The notes: a model not told the origin generated them from the sequence alone. Positions 50,104 through 59,353 are shown, counted from the stretch's first letter. The stretch is DNA of 64,000 nucleotides from an uncultured Eubacteriales bacterium (GCA_910584745.1 CAJUDG010000004.1:62001-126000); one strand, 5' to 3'. Numbers and translations are program-made.

Positions 50104-51018
50104 TTGGAAAAGATACTGATAATTGACGACAGCCCGGTACAGGCTGCGCATTTGAAAAGCATACTGGAGAAGGACTATCAGATAACCACTGTCCAGGAGC
50201 CCCAGACGGGGCTTGACTATGCCAGGGAGCAGGATTTTTCGCTGATACTGCTGGACGTGGTCATGCCCGGCATGGACGGCTTCGTGCTGCTGAAAAAGCT
50301 TCAGGAGGAGGTCGCCACCAGGCATATTCCGGTGATACTCATAACCTCGCTGTCGGATATCGAGAACGAGCAGAGGGGACTGACCCTGGGGGCGGTGGAC
50401 TACATATATAAGCCCTTCCACCCGCTGATAGTCAAGGCCAGGGTCAATACACATATAAAGCTGTATCAGTACCGCAAGCAGGTGGAGTATCAGTCCATGA
50501 CGGACCAGCTGACGGGCATAGCCAACCGCCGGCGCTATGAGCGGGTGAGTATGCAGAAGTGGCAGGAGGCCATCCGGCTTAAGGTGCCCTTCTCGATCTG
50601 CATGATGGATATTGACCACTTTAAAAAGTATAACGATACCTTCGGCCACCCGGCCGGGGACACGGTGATCACCGCAGTGGCCGCCACGGCGGGCCGGTAC
50701 CTTCGCAGGAACACGGACTTTCTGGCAAGGTACGGCGGGGAGGAGTTCGTGGCTTTTATGCTGGGGGACAGTTCCAAGCAGGCCTTTGAGCAGATGCGCC
50801 GTGTGCGCGGGGCCGTGGAGGAACTTCATATCCCGCACTCGGGCTCGGTCTCTGAGTGGGTCACCATCAGCGTGGGCGGGACCACTGTGGTGCCCAAGAG
50901 GGGCGACTCCTTCGGCACATATCTGAAGATAGCGGACGCCATGCTCTATGACGCAAAGAGGTTCGGGCGCAACAGGGTGGCCTGGAACGACGAGAATATG
51001 CGGCAGTTTTCGGAGTAA
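50104..51018 (+). CDS. Response regulator diguanylate cyclase (REC-GGDEF)
   Basis: A 304-residue, two-domain protein. The receiver (about 1-120) has the acidic pair IIDDSP, the phosphoacceptor Asp in ILLDVVMPGMDG and the Lys in YIYKPFHPL. The GGDEF domain follows with DQLTGIANRRRYE, MMDIDHFKKYNDTFGHPAGD and the active-site RYGGEEF. It would make c-di-GMP when phosphorylated; no cognate kinase or EAL/PilZ protein is in the window. The start is TTG 50104, after GGGGAG. Confidence 0.93.
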   Translation: MEKILIIDDSPVQAAHLKSILEKDYQITTVQEPQTGLDYAREQDFSLILLDVVMPGMDGFVLLKKLQEEVATRHIPVILITSLSDIENEQRGLTLGAVDYIYKPFHPLIVKARVNTHIKLYQYRKQVEYQSMTDQLTGIANRRRYERVSMQKWQEAIRLKVPFSICMMDIDHFKKYNDTFGHPAGDTVITAVAATAGRYLRRNTDFLARYGGEEFVAFMLGDSSKQAFEQMRRVRGAVEELHIPHSGSVSEWVTISVGGTTVVPKRGDSFGTYLKIADAMLYDAKRFGRNRVAWNDENMRQFSE

Positions 51019-51025
51019 AATTTAA

Positions 51026-51060
51026 CGCCTGTACCTTTTTGGTACAGGCGCTTTTATCTT
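51026..51060 (+). terminator. Bidirectional terminator
   Basis: A 10-bp perfect stem (51026-51035 with 51041-51050) followed by CTTTTATCTTT; it lies between convergent genes. Confidence 0.85.
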
Positions 51061-51062
51061 TA

Positions 51063-51557
51063 TCAGAAAAGCTTTGCGCCGCCCTGGCGGATGAGATGGG
51101 CGATTATGGCTATCACAAAGCCCAGGGCCGCGCCGCAGACCGCCTCGCGTATGCGGTGGCCCAGGGACTCGTTGAGCTTTGGTATCAGCTCGCCCAGAGC
51201 CCGCTTGCCCTCGGGGTCGTCCTCCTTTTCCAGAAACTCAACTATGTGGTTTATGGCCTTGGCGTGGAGCCCTGCCGCCCAGCGGACCCCTGTGGCGTCA
51301 TACATGACTATCATGGCAAGTATGAAGGAGAGGGCGAAGACCGGGGAGTTGAAGCCGTACATATAGTACGAGGTCAAGAGCACCGAGCAGGTCAGCGCCG
51401 AGTGGGAGCTGGGCATACCACCGGCCCCGGCAAGGCGGTGGCGGTCGAACTGCTTGTGCTTTATGGCGTCTATCAGCGCCTTTAGCAGCTGGGCCGTGGC
51501 CCAGGAGATAACGGCGACATTTATAAGGGGGTTCGAGACGAGAAAAGAGAGGTCCAT
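51063..51557 (-). CDS. Divergent PAP2-family (DUF212) membrane protein
   Basis: A 164-residue protein of the DUF212 family: WATAQLLKALIDAIKHK near the start, GGMPSSHSALTCSVL (the PSSH phosphatase-like motif) and IVMYDATGVRWAAGLHA. Three or four helices are predicted. Family members look like undecaprenyl-PP phosphatases but their reaction is unproven. Confidence 0.9.
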   Translation of the reverse strand: MDLSFLVSNPLINVAVISWATAQLLKALIDAIKHKQFDRHRLAGAGGMPSSHSALTCSVLLTSYYMYGFNSPVFALSFILAMIVMYDATGVRWAAGLHAKAINHIVEFLEKEDDPEGKRALGELIPKLNESLGHRIREAVCGAALGFVIAIIAHLIRQGGAKLF

Positions 51558-51593
51558 TTGGGGGTTCCTTTCAGATAGGCTGGGTATGCTTTA

Positions 51594-51623
51594 AGTATAC
51601 CCCTTTTTGCACCCCCGTGTCAA
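51594..51623 (-). promoter_or_regulatory. Promoter of the PAP2-like gene
   Basis: Minus-strand TTGACA (51618-51623), 18 bp, TATACT (51594-51599). Confidence 0.8.
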
Positions 51624-51630
51624 CACAGGC

Positions 51631-51659
51631 TTGCATACATTCATGGGATGTGCTAAAAT
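51631..51659 (+). promoter_or_regulatory. Promoter of the queH operon
   Basis: TTGCAT (51631-51636), 17 bp, TAAAAT (51654-51659), back to back with the divergent promoter. Confidence 0.8.
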
Positions 51660-51692
51660 TTAACTTGTAAAATTATCTTTAGGGGGGCGGCA

Positions 51693-52349
51693 ATGGCAAG
51701 CAAAAGGAACTATTCGAGGGAACTGGAAAAGCTGATAGAGGGGCTTGGGGGCAGGGTACCCACGCTGCTTCTGCACGCCTGCTGCGCGCCCTGTTCCAGC
51801 GCCTCTCTGGAATATCTCGGCAGGTATTTTTCCATAAGCCTGCTTTACTATAACCCCAATATCTCGCCGGCGGAGGAGTATGAAAAGCGGCTTTATGAGC
51901 TGCGGCGGCTTTTGGGGGAGCTGCCCTTGGAGCACCCAGTGGGCATCATCCCCTGTGAGTACCGGGGAGAGGACTTCGAGCGCATGGCAAGGGGACTTGA
52001 GGGCGAGCCGGAGGGCGGGGCTAGGTGCATGGAGTGCTATAGGCTGCGGCTGGAGGAGGCCGCGAAGGCCGCCAAGGAGCATGGGATGGAATACTTTACC
52101 ACCACCCTGACTATAAGCCCGCTGAAAAACGCCGCCGCTATCAACCGTATAGGCGAGGAGCTGGCTGAAAAGTATGGGGTGAAGCATTTGCCGTCGGATC
52201 TGAAGAAGAAGGACGGGTATAAGCGCTCTATAGAGCTGTCGAGGGAGTACGGCCTGTACAGGCAGGACTACTGCGGGTGCGTGTACTCCAAAATGGAGCG
52301 GGACAGGATAAAAGAGGAAAGGGATGATAGGCTTGCCGGTGATCAATAA
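51693..52349 (+). CDS. queH: Epoxyqueuosine reductase QueH
   Basis: QueH carries out the last step of queuosine synthesis, reducing epoxyqueuosine in tRNA, and is unrelated to QueG. The 218-residue protein shows the family cysteines: LLHACCAPCSSASL (Cys-Cys-x2-Cys) near residue 30, RCMECYRLRLEEAA, and the closing YRQDYCGCVYSKME. These bind an iron-sulfur cluster and a second metal. No other queuosine gene is in view. Confidence 0.93.
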   Translation: MASKRNYSRELEKLIEGLGGRVPTLLLHACCAPCSSASLEYLGRYFSISLLYYNPNISPAEEYEKRLYELRRLLGELPLEHPVGIIPCEYRGEDFERMARGLEGEPEGGARCMECYRLRLEEAAKAAKEHGMEYFTTTLTISPLKNAAAINRIGEELAEKYGVKHLPSDLKKKDGYKRSIELSREYGLYRQDYCGCVYSKMERDRIKEERDDRLAGDQ

Positions 52350-53157
52350 TGGCATAGAGTACCGGGCGGCGGATGCCCACGCCCATATATACCCGGAGAA
52401 GATAGCCGAAAAGGCCACGGCTTCGGTGGGGGCCTTTTACGATCTGAACATGGACAATATTGGCCTGCCCTCGGTCCTGCTGGAACAGGGGGGAGGGGCC
52501 GGGATAGACAGGTTCGCGGTCTGCTCGGTGGCCACGAAGGTTGAACAGGTGCGCTCTATAAACAGCTTTATCGAGGGCGAGTGCAAAAAGCACCCGGAGT
52601 TCGTGGGTCTTGCCGCCTGGCACCAGGATATAGAGGACATAGAGGGGGAGCTGGACGATATAGAGCGCCGGGGGCTAAAGGGAATAAAGCTGCACCCGGA
52701 CTTTCAGGAGTTTCGGATAGACGACCCGAAGCTCATGCCCTTCTACCGCGCCGCCCACAGGCGGGGCCTGCCCATACTGTTCCACACCGGGGATAAGCGA
52801 AAGGACTTCTCATCCCCCAGGCGGCTGGCGCGGCTTCTGGACAGGCTGCCGGAGCTCTGCTGCGTCGCGGCCCATCTGGGGGGCTATACCGAGTGGGAGA
52901 CGGCCCGGGAGTGCCTGCAAGGGCCCAACGCGTATGTTGACACCTCCAGCTCTATAGCGTTTATAGGCCGGGATGAAGCCCTTGAGAGCATATACCACTT
53001 CGGCATGGACCGGGTCATGTTCGGCACGGACTTCCCAATGTGGATGGCGTCGGAGGAGCTGGGGCGATTCTTCGGGCTGGGGCTCTCTGAGGAGGAGAAC
53101 CGGGCCGTGCTGTACGGGAATTTTGCCCGGCTCTATAAGCTTGACGGCAATGGATGA
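52324..53157 (+). CDS. Amidohydrolase family protein (TIM barrel)
   Basis: A 277-residue amidohydrolase-2-type enzyme: DAHAHIYPEK supplies the metal-binding His-x-His, GIKLHPDFQEF and ILFHTGDKR the next ligands, and MFGTDFPMWM the final Asp. Relatives include decarboxylases and lactonases, so the reaction is not predictable. It starts 26 bp inside queH (GAGGAAAGG before ATG 52324), so the two are tightly coupled. Confidence 0.85.
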   Translation: MIGLPVINNGIEYRAADAHAHIYPEKIAEKATASVGAFYDLNMDNIGLPSVLLEQGGGAGIDRFAVCSVATKVEQVRSINSFIEGECKKHPEFVGLAAWHQDIEDIEGELDDIERRGLKGIKLHPDFQEFRIDDPKLMPFYRAAHRRGLPILFHTGDKRKDFSSPRRLARLLDRLPELCCVAAHLGGYTEWETARECLQGPNAYVDTSSSIAFIGRDEALESIYHFGMDRVMFGTDFPMWMASEELGRFFGLGLSEEENRAVLYGNFARLYKLDGNG

Positions 53158-53875
53158 GGCCAAGTTCCTGGCGGCCTGCGGAGAGGCCTTGGAGGACGGC
53201 CGGCGGGCCGGGATAGGGACCCTTGGGGAGAAGACCCTGCACGCCGCCTTAAAGCGGTATTTCGGGCCAGAGGAGCGCTTTAGGGAGGTCACGGTGGGCC
53301 GGTACGTGGCGGATGTGATGGGCCCGGAGGGCATAATCGAGATACAGACCGCCGGTTTCGGGCGGCTGCGGGAGAAGCTCAGCTTCTTTCTCGAGCACTA
53401 CCCGGTGACGGTGGTGTACCCTGTGGCGGGGCTGAAGTGGCTCGTCAGCATGAAGGAGGACGGCGAGCTCTCTAAAAGACGGAAAAGCCCCAAGGCCGGG
53501 GGGCCCTGGGAGCTTCTTATTGAGCTGTACAGCATCAGGGAGCACCTGCAAAACCCGGGGCTCAGCTTCTGCGTGCCGGTGCTGGAGGTGGAGGAGTACC
53601 GCCTTCGGGACGGCAGGGGGAGAAGAGGGTATACGCGCTTTGAGCGGATGCCCATAAGGCTTATGGACGAGGTGTGGGTAAGGGGGCCGGAGGACCTTCA
53701 CCTTTTGATGCCGCCGGGGCTGCCGGAGGAGTTTACCTCCAAGGAGTTCAGGGCCTGCGGGAAATTTTCCAATATGCAGGGGTCTCTGGCGCTGTCCGCC
53801 GCCCGGGAGCTGGGGGCCGTGGAGCAGATAGGGAAAAGGGGCCGGGCGTATCTATATAGGCAGGTCAGAGCTTGA
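53150..53875 (+). CDS. Uncharacterised protein with possible PD-(D/E)xK-like core
   Basis: A 241-residue protein, third in the queH operon, starting inside the preceding gene. Near residue 50-65, VGRYVADVMGPEGIIEIQTAGFG has the spacing of a restriction-endonuclease-fold core (Asp ... Glu-x-Lys), but with Gln in place of the Lys. A strand-helix alternation and a C-terminal winged-helix-like region (FSNMQGSLALSAARELGAVEQIGKRGRAYLYR) follow. I do not recognise the family; a nucleic-acid-related role is only suggested. Confidence 0.5.
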   Translation: MDEAKFLAACGEALEDGRRAGIGTLGEKTLHAALKRYFGPEERFREVTVGRYVADVMGPEGIIEIQTAGFGRLREKLSFFLEHYPVTVVYPVAGLKWLVSMKEDGELSKRRKSPKAGGPWELLIELYSIREHLQNPGLSFCVPVLEVEEYRLRDGRGRRGYTRFERMPIRLMDEVWVRGPEDLHLLMPPGLPEEFTSKEFRACGKFSNMQGSLALSAARELGAVEQIGKRGRAYLYRQVRA

Positions 53876-53891
53876 GGGTATAGTTAACGCA

Positions 53892-53969
53892 GTTCAAAAG
53901 AGGTATACCTCTTTTGAACCAGGCGGCAAAGCCGCCAAGCTTTAAAATCGGTGTTTACCGATTTTAAAG
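53892..53969. repeat. Triple-hairpin intergenic element
   Basis: Three inverted repeats sit end to end: a perfect 28-bp palindrome (53892-53919), a 6-bp GC stem (53922-53927 with 53931-53936) and a 13-bp stem (53940-53952 with 53957-53969). The last one includes the stop codon of the convergent SleL-like gene. It separates convergent genes and lacks long T-tracts. Confidence 0.65.
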
Positions 53970-55244
53970 TGCGTTTACTATATTGTATCTGGCCGCCACG
54001 AAGGACCAGTTCTGCTGGAAGGGGCGCATGAGGTTCCAGTAGCCGCCGCCCGCAAGGCCGAATTCGTCCATCAGGTCATACTTCTGCTCGATGCTGCGCA
54101 CGTCCTCGAACCAGACCACGTGGGAGAGGCCGTCACGGTAGTAGTCGAAGTAGGGGGACTGGGCGGTCTGGTCAAACTGTATGAAAGCCCCCTGCCTGCG
54201 GGCAATATCGACGGCATACTCGTTGCCGATGGCCGTGGCCCGGGTCACCCCCCGCTCGAAGGGGAGTATCCAGTCGTAGCCGTAGTTGGGCAGGCCCAGC
54301 TGTATCTTCCCGGGGTCTATGACGGAAGTGCCGTACTCCACCACCCGGCGCACCTGATTTAGCGGAGCCACCGCCATGGGCGGGCCGTAGGTATAGCCCC
54401 ACTCGTAGGTCATCAGGAGGACCGAGTCGGCGATCTCCCCTATGGCCCCATAGTTATGGGACTCGTACAGCAGGCCCTGCTGGGCGTCGGAGGTTTTGGG
54501 GGCCAGGTCCACGTGGAGGAAATGCCCGGCGCTGTGCAGCTTTCCGGCGGCGTTCTCAAGAAAGCGGAGATAGGCGGCGCTGTCCTGGGGCTCTATGAAC
54601 TCGAAGTCAATGTCAAGGCCCTCGTAGCCCTTCTGGTCCATGACGGCCAGGATGTTTAAAAGCACCCGCTCCTGGAGGGAGGGGTCATTAAATAGCGCGC
54701 TGGCCCGTTGGGGATTGAAGTTGCCGTCCTCGGTTATAGAGGACAGGAGCATGACAGGCGTAACGTCATGCTCCCGGGCCATGGCGATAAGGGGCCGGTC
54801 CTCCGGCGGGATGAGCCGGCCCTCGGAGGTAAAGCCGTAGCCGAAGATGGTGAGGTATGTAAGGTATGGCAGGGCCCTGCGCAGCACGTCGGGGATTATG
54901 TAGTCGTAGGCGTAGCCGTTGACGGCAACCCGGCGGCGCTTGCCGGCCGTAAAATGGATGACCACCTCCTGGCCCACGTGCAGGGTTGGCGAGAGGATCA
55001 GCTGTGGGTTGTTTTGCAGCAGCGCCTGGACTGTAACTCCATACCGGGCGGCTATGGACGAGAGGGTGTCTCCCTGCCTTACCGTGTAGGTGACCGCCGG
55101 GGTCAGAAGCAGCAGATTCTGGCCCGGGGGCAGGTTCCTGGGGTCGGAGATGGAGTTGTCGACAATGGCACGCTGGGGGGAGACCCCAAAGCGCTGGGAG
55201 ATCTGGTAAAGGGTATCGCCGGGCTGAACGGTGTATATGACCAT
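53964..55244 (-). CDS. sleL: LysM-GH18 spore cortex-lytic type hydrolase (SleL/YaaH-like)
   Basis: A 426-residue protein with two N-terminal LysM repeats (IYTVQPGDTLYQISQRFGV at about 3-21; YTVRQGDTLSSIAARYGV at about 53-70) and a family 18 glycosidase barrel. The catalytic DxxDxDxE-like motif is GLDIDFEF, supported by LLMTYEWGYTYGPP. There is no signal peptide, as in Bacillus YaaH/SleL, which are delivered to the spore coat. It would cleave cortex peptidoglycan during germination. No GH18 binding residue is obviously missing. Confidence 0.88.
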   Translation of the reverse strand: MVIYTVQPGDTLYQISQRFGVSPQRAIVDNSISDPRNLPPGQNLLLLTPAVTYTVRQGDTLSSIAARYGVTVQALLQNNPQLILSPTLHVGQEVVIHFTAGKRRRVAVNGYAYDYIIPDVLRRALPYLTYLTIFGYGFTSEGRLIPPEDRPLIAMAREHDVTPVMLLSSITEDGNFNPQRASALFNDPSLQERVLLNILAVMDQKGYEGLDIDFEFIEPQDSAAYLRFLENAAGKLHSAGHFLHVDLAPKTSDAQQGLLYESHNYGAIGEIADSVLLMTYEWGYTYGPPMAVAPLNQVRRVVEYGTSVIDPGKIQLGLPNYGYDWILPFERGVTRATAIGNEYAVDIARRQGAFIQFDQTAQSPYFDYYRDGLSHVVWFEDVRSIEQKYDLMDEFGLAGGGYWNLMRPFQQNWSFVAARYNIVNAL

Positions 55245-55269
55245 ATGACCGCCTCTTTCTCATAGAGAT

Positions 55270-55446
55270 ATGGGGTCAATTATATGCGGAAAAGATACGG
55301 AAAAGACGGGCGCTGGAAGTCCTGTAAATAAAAGTCAAGCGGTAAAATAGGAAAATCTCAGAGAGAAAAAGGGCACAGGAAACCGGGGAGTTTGCACACA
55401 GGCATTGCGGATTTTTTCAATATGTCAGGATAATCCCCCTGCGCCC
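55270..55446. other. Intergenic stretch without recognised gene
   Basis: About 180 bp between the divergent sleL-like and fakA genes. It is purine-rich and AT-richer than its flanks; I see no ORF or stable hairpin. The sleL side contains CATATAAT (near 55280), which could be the -10 of a sporulation promoter, but no convincing -35 accompanies it. Confidence 0.3.
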
Positions 55447-55475
55447 TTGTATTTTTGAAATTTCTGTGTTACAAT
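55447..55475 (+). promoter_or_regulatory. Promoter of the fakA-recG operon
   Basis: TTGTAT (55447-55452), 17 bp, TACAAT (55470-55475). Confidence 0.78.
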
Positions 55476-55552
55476 ATTCTAAAATGGTTTTTCGCGCCCC
55501 GCAAGCTAAACCGGTGGGCTGCGTATATATCTGATAAGGATGTGTTGCCAAA

Positions 55553-57220
55553 ATGATTGAAGGCGCTATGTTAAGGGACGCGATGGTATCGGGCTCCAAC
55601 AATATCGCAAAGTACCGGGGGCAGGTCAACGACCTGAATATCTTTCCCGTGCCCGACGGCGATACAGGGTCAAATATGTCCATGACCATCGGCGCGGCCT
55701 CTGACGAGCTTTTGAAGCTGCCGGACACGGCCGGGGCCGGCGAGGTGGCTGCGAAGGCCGCGGCGGCCATGCTCAGGGGAGCCAGGGGCAACTCCGGCGT
55801 TATACTCTCCCTGCTGTTCAGGGGCATCTCCAAGGGCCTTGAGGGCGTTGAAGCGGCGGGCTGCGAAGATATTTTACGGGCCCTGGACCTGGGGGTGGAG
55901 GCGGCCTATAAGGCTGTGACCCGACCCACCGAGGGTACCATACTCACCGTCGCCAGGGTCGCCGCCGAGAGGGGCCGGGAGGCCTTTACCGAGGGCGCGG
56001 AGCCGGTGAACGTCTGGGAGGCGGTCTGCGCCGGCGCCGCCCAGGCGCTGGAGGAGACCCCGGAGCTGCTGCCGGTCTTAAAGCGCGCGGGCGTTGTGGA
56101 CGCGGGCGGCCAGGGGCTCTGCCTTATATTCGAGGGGATGCTCTGCGTGTTCCAGGGCGGGGAGATGATAAGCTCCGGCATGTCCGCCGAGGAGCGAAAG
56201 CAGGAGACCGAGGAGTTCTTCCGCTCCGCCGCGGCGGAGTTTGACAGCGAGATAAACTTCACCTACTGCACCGAGTTCGTCATAGGCCGGGACCCGGAGG
56301 TGAAGAAGGACCCCGTGGCCCTTCGGAAGTATCTCGAGGGCATCGGCGACTGCGTGCTGGTGGCCGACGACGAGGAGATAATAAAGGTCCATGTGCACAC
56401 CGAGGAACCCGGAAACGCCCTTCAGAAGGGCCTGAGCTACGGACAGCTTCTGTCGGTGAAGATAGACAATATGCGCGAGCAGCACAGAAAGCTCAGCGAG
56501 GCCCAGGCTCCGGCAGAGCCGGAACCGGCCCCCGCTCTGGAGCGGCAGGAGCCCACAGAGGAGCTGGGCTTCATATCCGTGGCCGCCGGCGAGGGGCTCA
56601 AGAGCCTGTTTTTGGAGCTGGGCTGCGCCGTGGTGGTAAGCGGCGGCCAGACCATGAACCCCAGCACCGAGGATATCTTGAGCGCCGTTTTGGCCACTCC
56701 TGCGAAAAAGGTGTTCGTGCTGCCCAACAACAAGAATATACTTCTGGCGGCCCAGCAGACCATACCCCTTGCCGAGGACCGGGAGGTCATAGTCCTGCCC
56801 ACAAAGACCATTCCCCAGGGCCTTTCGGCCATGCTGGCCTTTGACCCGGGCGCCGGGGTGGAGGAGAACAAAAACGCCATGCTGGAGGCGGCGGGCAACG
56901 TGGACACCGGCCTTGTGACCTTCGCCGCCAGGGACTCGGAGTTCGGCAGCGAGGCCATCAGGAAGGGCGATATACTGGGCCTTAAGAACGGGAAGCTTGA
57001 CTATATCGAGAAGGACCCGGTCTCCACCTGCGTGCGGGTGGCAAGGTCCCTTACAAGCAAGCAGACCTCCTTCATCACCCTTATCTACGGCGAGGGTATC
57101 ACCGAGGAGCAGGCCAATGAGGCCAAGCGGCAGCTGGCCGCCAAGGTCCACTCGGATGTGGAGATAACCCTTGTAAGCGGCGGGCAGCCGGTGTACTACT
57201 TTATCATCTCGGTGGAGTGA
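55553..57220 (+). CDS. fakA: DAK2-domain fatty acid kinase subunit
   Basis: FakA phosphorylates fatty acids presented by a FakB (DegV) protein to make acyl-phosphate for phospholipid synthesis. The 555-residue protein has the DhaL/DAK2 ATP-binding domain at the N-terminus (NIFPVPDGDTGSNMSMTI with three Asp for Mg, GARGNSGVILS), a middle linker domain with CTEFVIG, and a C-terminal DegV-like domain with VVSGGQTMNPST. No fakB is in the window. recG follows, the usual order in Firmicutes. Confidence 0.93.
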   Translation: MIEGAMLRDAMVSGSNNIAKYRGQVNDLNIFPVPDGDTGSNMSMTIGAASDELLKLPDTAGAGEVAAKAAAAMLRGARGNSGVILSLLFRGISKGLEGVEAAGCEDILRALDLGVEAAYKAVTRPTEGTILTVARVAAERGREAFTEGAEPVNVWEAVCAGAAQALEETPELLPVLKRAGVVDAGGQGLCLIFEGMLCVFQGGEMISSGMSAEERKQETEEFFRSAAAEFDSEINFTYCTEFVIGRDPEVKKDPVALRKYLEGIGDCVLVADDEEIIKVHVHTEEPGNALQKGLSYGQLLSVKIDNMREQHRKLSEAQAPAEPEPAPALERQEPTEELGFISVAAGEGLKSLFLELGCAVVVSGGQTMNPSTEDILSAVLATPAKKVFVLPNNKNILLAAQQTIPLAEDREVIVLPTKTIPQGLSAMLAFDPGAGVEENKNAMLEAAGNVDTGLVTFAARDSEFGSEAIRKGDILGLKNGKLDYIEKDPVSTCVRVARSLTSKQTSFITLIYGEGITEEQANEAKRQLAAKVHSDVEITLVSGGQPVYYFIISVE

Positions 57221-57242
57221 TCCGCAGGTGCGGAGAGTTTTC

Positions 57243-57292
57243 GCGGGGGAGGACTAGAGCCTGTTTGAAACAGACTCTCGGTCCTCTCCCGC
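57243..57292 (+). other. Long stem-loop upstream of recG
   Basis: A 12-bp stem (57243-57254 with 57281-57292, one G-T pair) encloses a second 6-bp stem (57261-57266 with 57268-57273). There is no T-tract. It lies 24 bp before the recG start and may attenuate or stabilise the fakA-recG message. Confidence 0.5.
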
Positions 57293-57316
57293 TTCACGGT
57301 TTGGGGGGATCGCGGT

Positions 57317-59353
57317 ATGCAGACGCTGTTTGATACGGATATCCAGAAGCTCAAGGGCGTGGGGAAAAAGCGCGCGGAGCTCTTTGCGAAGCTGGGCGCA
57401 CCCACGGTGGGGGACCTTTTGCGGCTGTACCCCAGGGACTATCAGGACTGGTCGGAGATAACGCCCATCGCGGAGGCGGGGATTGACGAGGTCTGTGTGG
57501 TGCGGGGCCAGGTCATAGGCCCGCCAACGGAGCAGCGCATACGCGGGGGGAAGCTTATGCACCGCTGCACCGTCACCGACGGCGAGGCGGACATGAAGCT
57601 GACCTTCTTCAATAACAGGTATATCCCCAGCCTGCTGAAGGAGGGGGAGACGTACCTGTTCAGGGGCCGGGTGGGCTTTACTGGCCGGACGCCGTCTATG
57701 GTGTCGCCGGAGTTTGCGCCGCAGGACAGGGCCGCGGAGATAGTGCCAATATACCCGGCCACCCAGGGGCTTGCCACCAGGAGCATCGCCCAGGCGGTGA
57801 AGAACGCCCTGGCCATGCTGCCGGACGCGCTGGAGGACCCGCTTCCTGCGGAGGTAAGGGAGCGGCATAAGCTCTGCTATCTGGGCTATGCCCTTGAGAA
57901 TATACACTTTCCAAAGACCAGAGAGGACCTGGAGATAGCCCGGCGCAGGCTGGTGTTCGAGGAGTTTTTGGTCCTGCAGCTGGGGCTTATGGAGATAAAG
58001 AGCGGGAACCGGCAGGAGAACCTACATCCCATCCCCGGGGGCTTTCCAGAGGATTTCACAAGGCTTCTGCCCTTCAAGCTCACCGGGGCCCAGCAGCGGG
58101 CCATTGCCGAGGGGGTGAAGGACATGGCGGGGCCCGCCACCATGAACCGGCTGGTCCAGGGGGACGTGGGCTCGGGCAAGACCGCCGTGGCGGCGGCTTT
58201 ATGCTGGCCGGTGATAAGGTCCGGGCGGCAGGCGGCCCTGATGGCCCCCACTGAGATACTGGCCGCCCAGCACTATAAGTCACTTTCGGGGCTCCTGGAG
58301 CCCGCCGGGATACGCTGCGGTTTGCTCACCGGCGGGGCCGGGGCGGAGCAGCGGCGGGCCCGGCAGGGGATAAGCTCCGGGGAGATAGAGCTTGTGATAG
58401 GCACCCACGCCCTTATCAGCGAGAAGGTGGAGTTTAAAGAGTTGGGCCTTGTGATAACCGACGAGCAGCACCGCTTCGGCGTAAAGCAGCGTATGGCCCT
58501 GGCCCAGAAGGGGGCCTCCCCCCATATGCTGGTAATGAGCGCCACGCCCATACCCCGGACCCTGGCGCTGATGGCCTATGGCGACCTGGACGTGTCCGTG
58601 CTGGACGAGCTGCCCCCGGGCCGGCAGGAGATAGCCACGTACCTTATCGCCCCGGATAAGCGTAAAAGGGCCTTCGGCTATGTGCAGAGGTTCCTGGACG
58701 AGGGGCGGCAGGGCTATCTTATCTGCCCGCTGATAGAGGGGGACGAGAGCGGCATGATAAGCCTTGAGGAGTATCTGCCGAAGGTGCGGCAGGCCTTTCC
58801 CGGGGTGGAAGCAGCCGCCCTGCACGGACGGATGAAGCCCGCGGAGAAGGAGCAGGTCATGTCGGGCTTTGCCAGGGGGGACACAAAGCTGCTGGTGGCC
58901 ACCACGGTGGTGGAGGTGGGCATGGACGTGCCGAACGCCGCCATAATGCTCATAGAGAACGCCGAGCGCTACGGCCTTTCGCAGCTGCACCAGCTCAGGG
59001 GGCGCATAGGCCGGGGGAAGTACCAGTCGGCCTGCATACTCATAAGCGCCGCCAAGAACCCAGAGAGCGTGGAGCGCCTGAAGGTCTTCAAGAGCACCAA
59101 CGACGGCTTTGCCATAGCCGACGCGGACCTGAAGCTCCGGGGCCCCGGCGACTTCTTCGGCCAGCGCCAGCACGGCCTGCCCCAGCTCAAGATAGCCGGG
59201 ACGTCCATGGACATGGAGCTTTTGCGGGAGGCACAGAAGTGCGCCCGGCGGATATACCGCTCGGGCGCGCTGGAGGGTTGCGATCATAAGCTTTTAAGGG
59301 ACGAGATACGCAGACTTTTTGAGAAGACGGGCAGCGAAAGGATAGCACTTTGA
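57317..59353 (+). CDS. recG: ATP-dependent DNA helicase RecG
   Basis: RecG reverses stalled forks and branch-migrates Holliday junctions. The 678-residue protein has the N-terminal wedge OB-fold (about 50-140), Walker A in VQGDVGSGKTAVAAAL, the DEQH box in ITDEQHRFGVKQR, motif III SATPIPRTLA, motif VI QLRGRIGRG, and the C-terminal FKSTNDGFAIADADLKLRGP segment. Length and order are standard. Confidence 0.96.
   Translation: MQTLFDTDIQKLKGVGKKRAELFAKLGAPTVGDLLRLYPRDYQDWSEITPIAEAGIDEVCVVRGQVIGPPTEQRIRGGKLMHRCTVTDGEADMKLTFFNNRYIPSLLKEGETYLFRGRVGFTGRTPSMVSPEFAPQDRAAEIVPIYPATQGLATRSIAQAVKNALAMLPDALEDPLPAEVRERHKLCYLGYALENIHFPKTREDLEIARRRLVFEEFLVLQLGLMEIKSGNRQENLHPIPGGFPEDFTRLLPFKLTGAQQRAIAEGVKDMAGPATMNRLVQGDVGSGKTAVAAALCWPVIRSGRQAALMAPTEILAAQHYKSLSGLLEPAGIRCGLLTGGAGAEQRRARQGISSGEIELVIGTHALISEKVEFKELGLVITDEQHRFGVKQRMALAQKGASPHMLVMSATPIPRTLALMAYGDLDVSVLDELPPGRQEIATYLIAPDKRKRAFGYVQRFLDEGRQGYLICPLIEGDESGMISLEEYLPKVRQAFPGVEAAALHGRMKPAEKEQVMSGFARGDTKLLVATTVVEVGMDVPNAAIMLIENAERYGLSQLHQLRGRIGRGKYQSACILISAAKNPESVERLKVFKSTNDGFAIADADLKLRGPGDFFGQRQHGLPQLKIAGTSMDMELLREAQKCARRIYRSGALEGCDHKLLRDEIRRLFEKTGSERIAL

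Noticed and set aside
54640..55265. Plus-strand ORF opposite the LysM region
   Set aside because: The minus strand encodes two clear LysM repeats and a GH18 domain; the plus ORF has no features.
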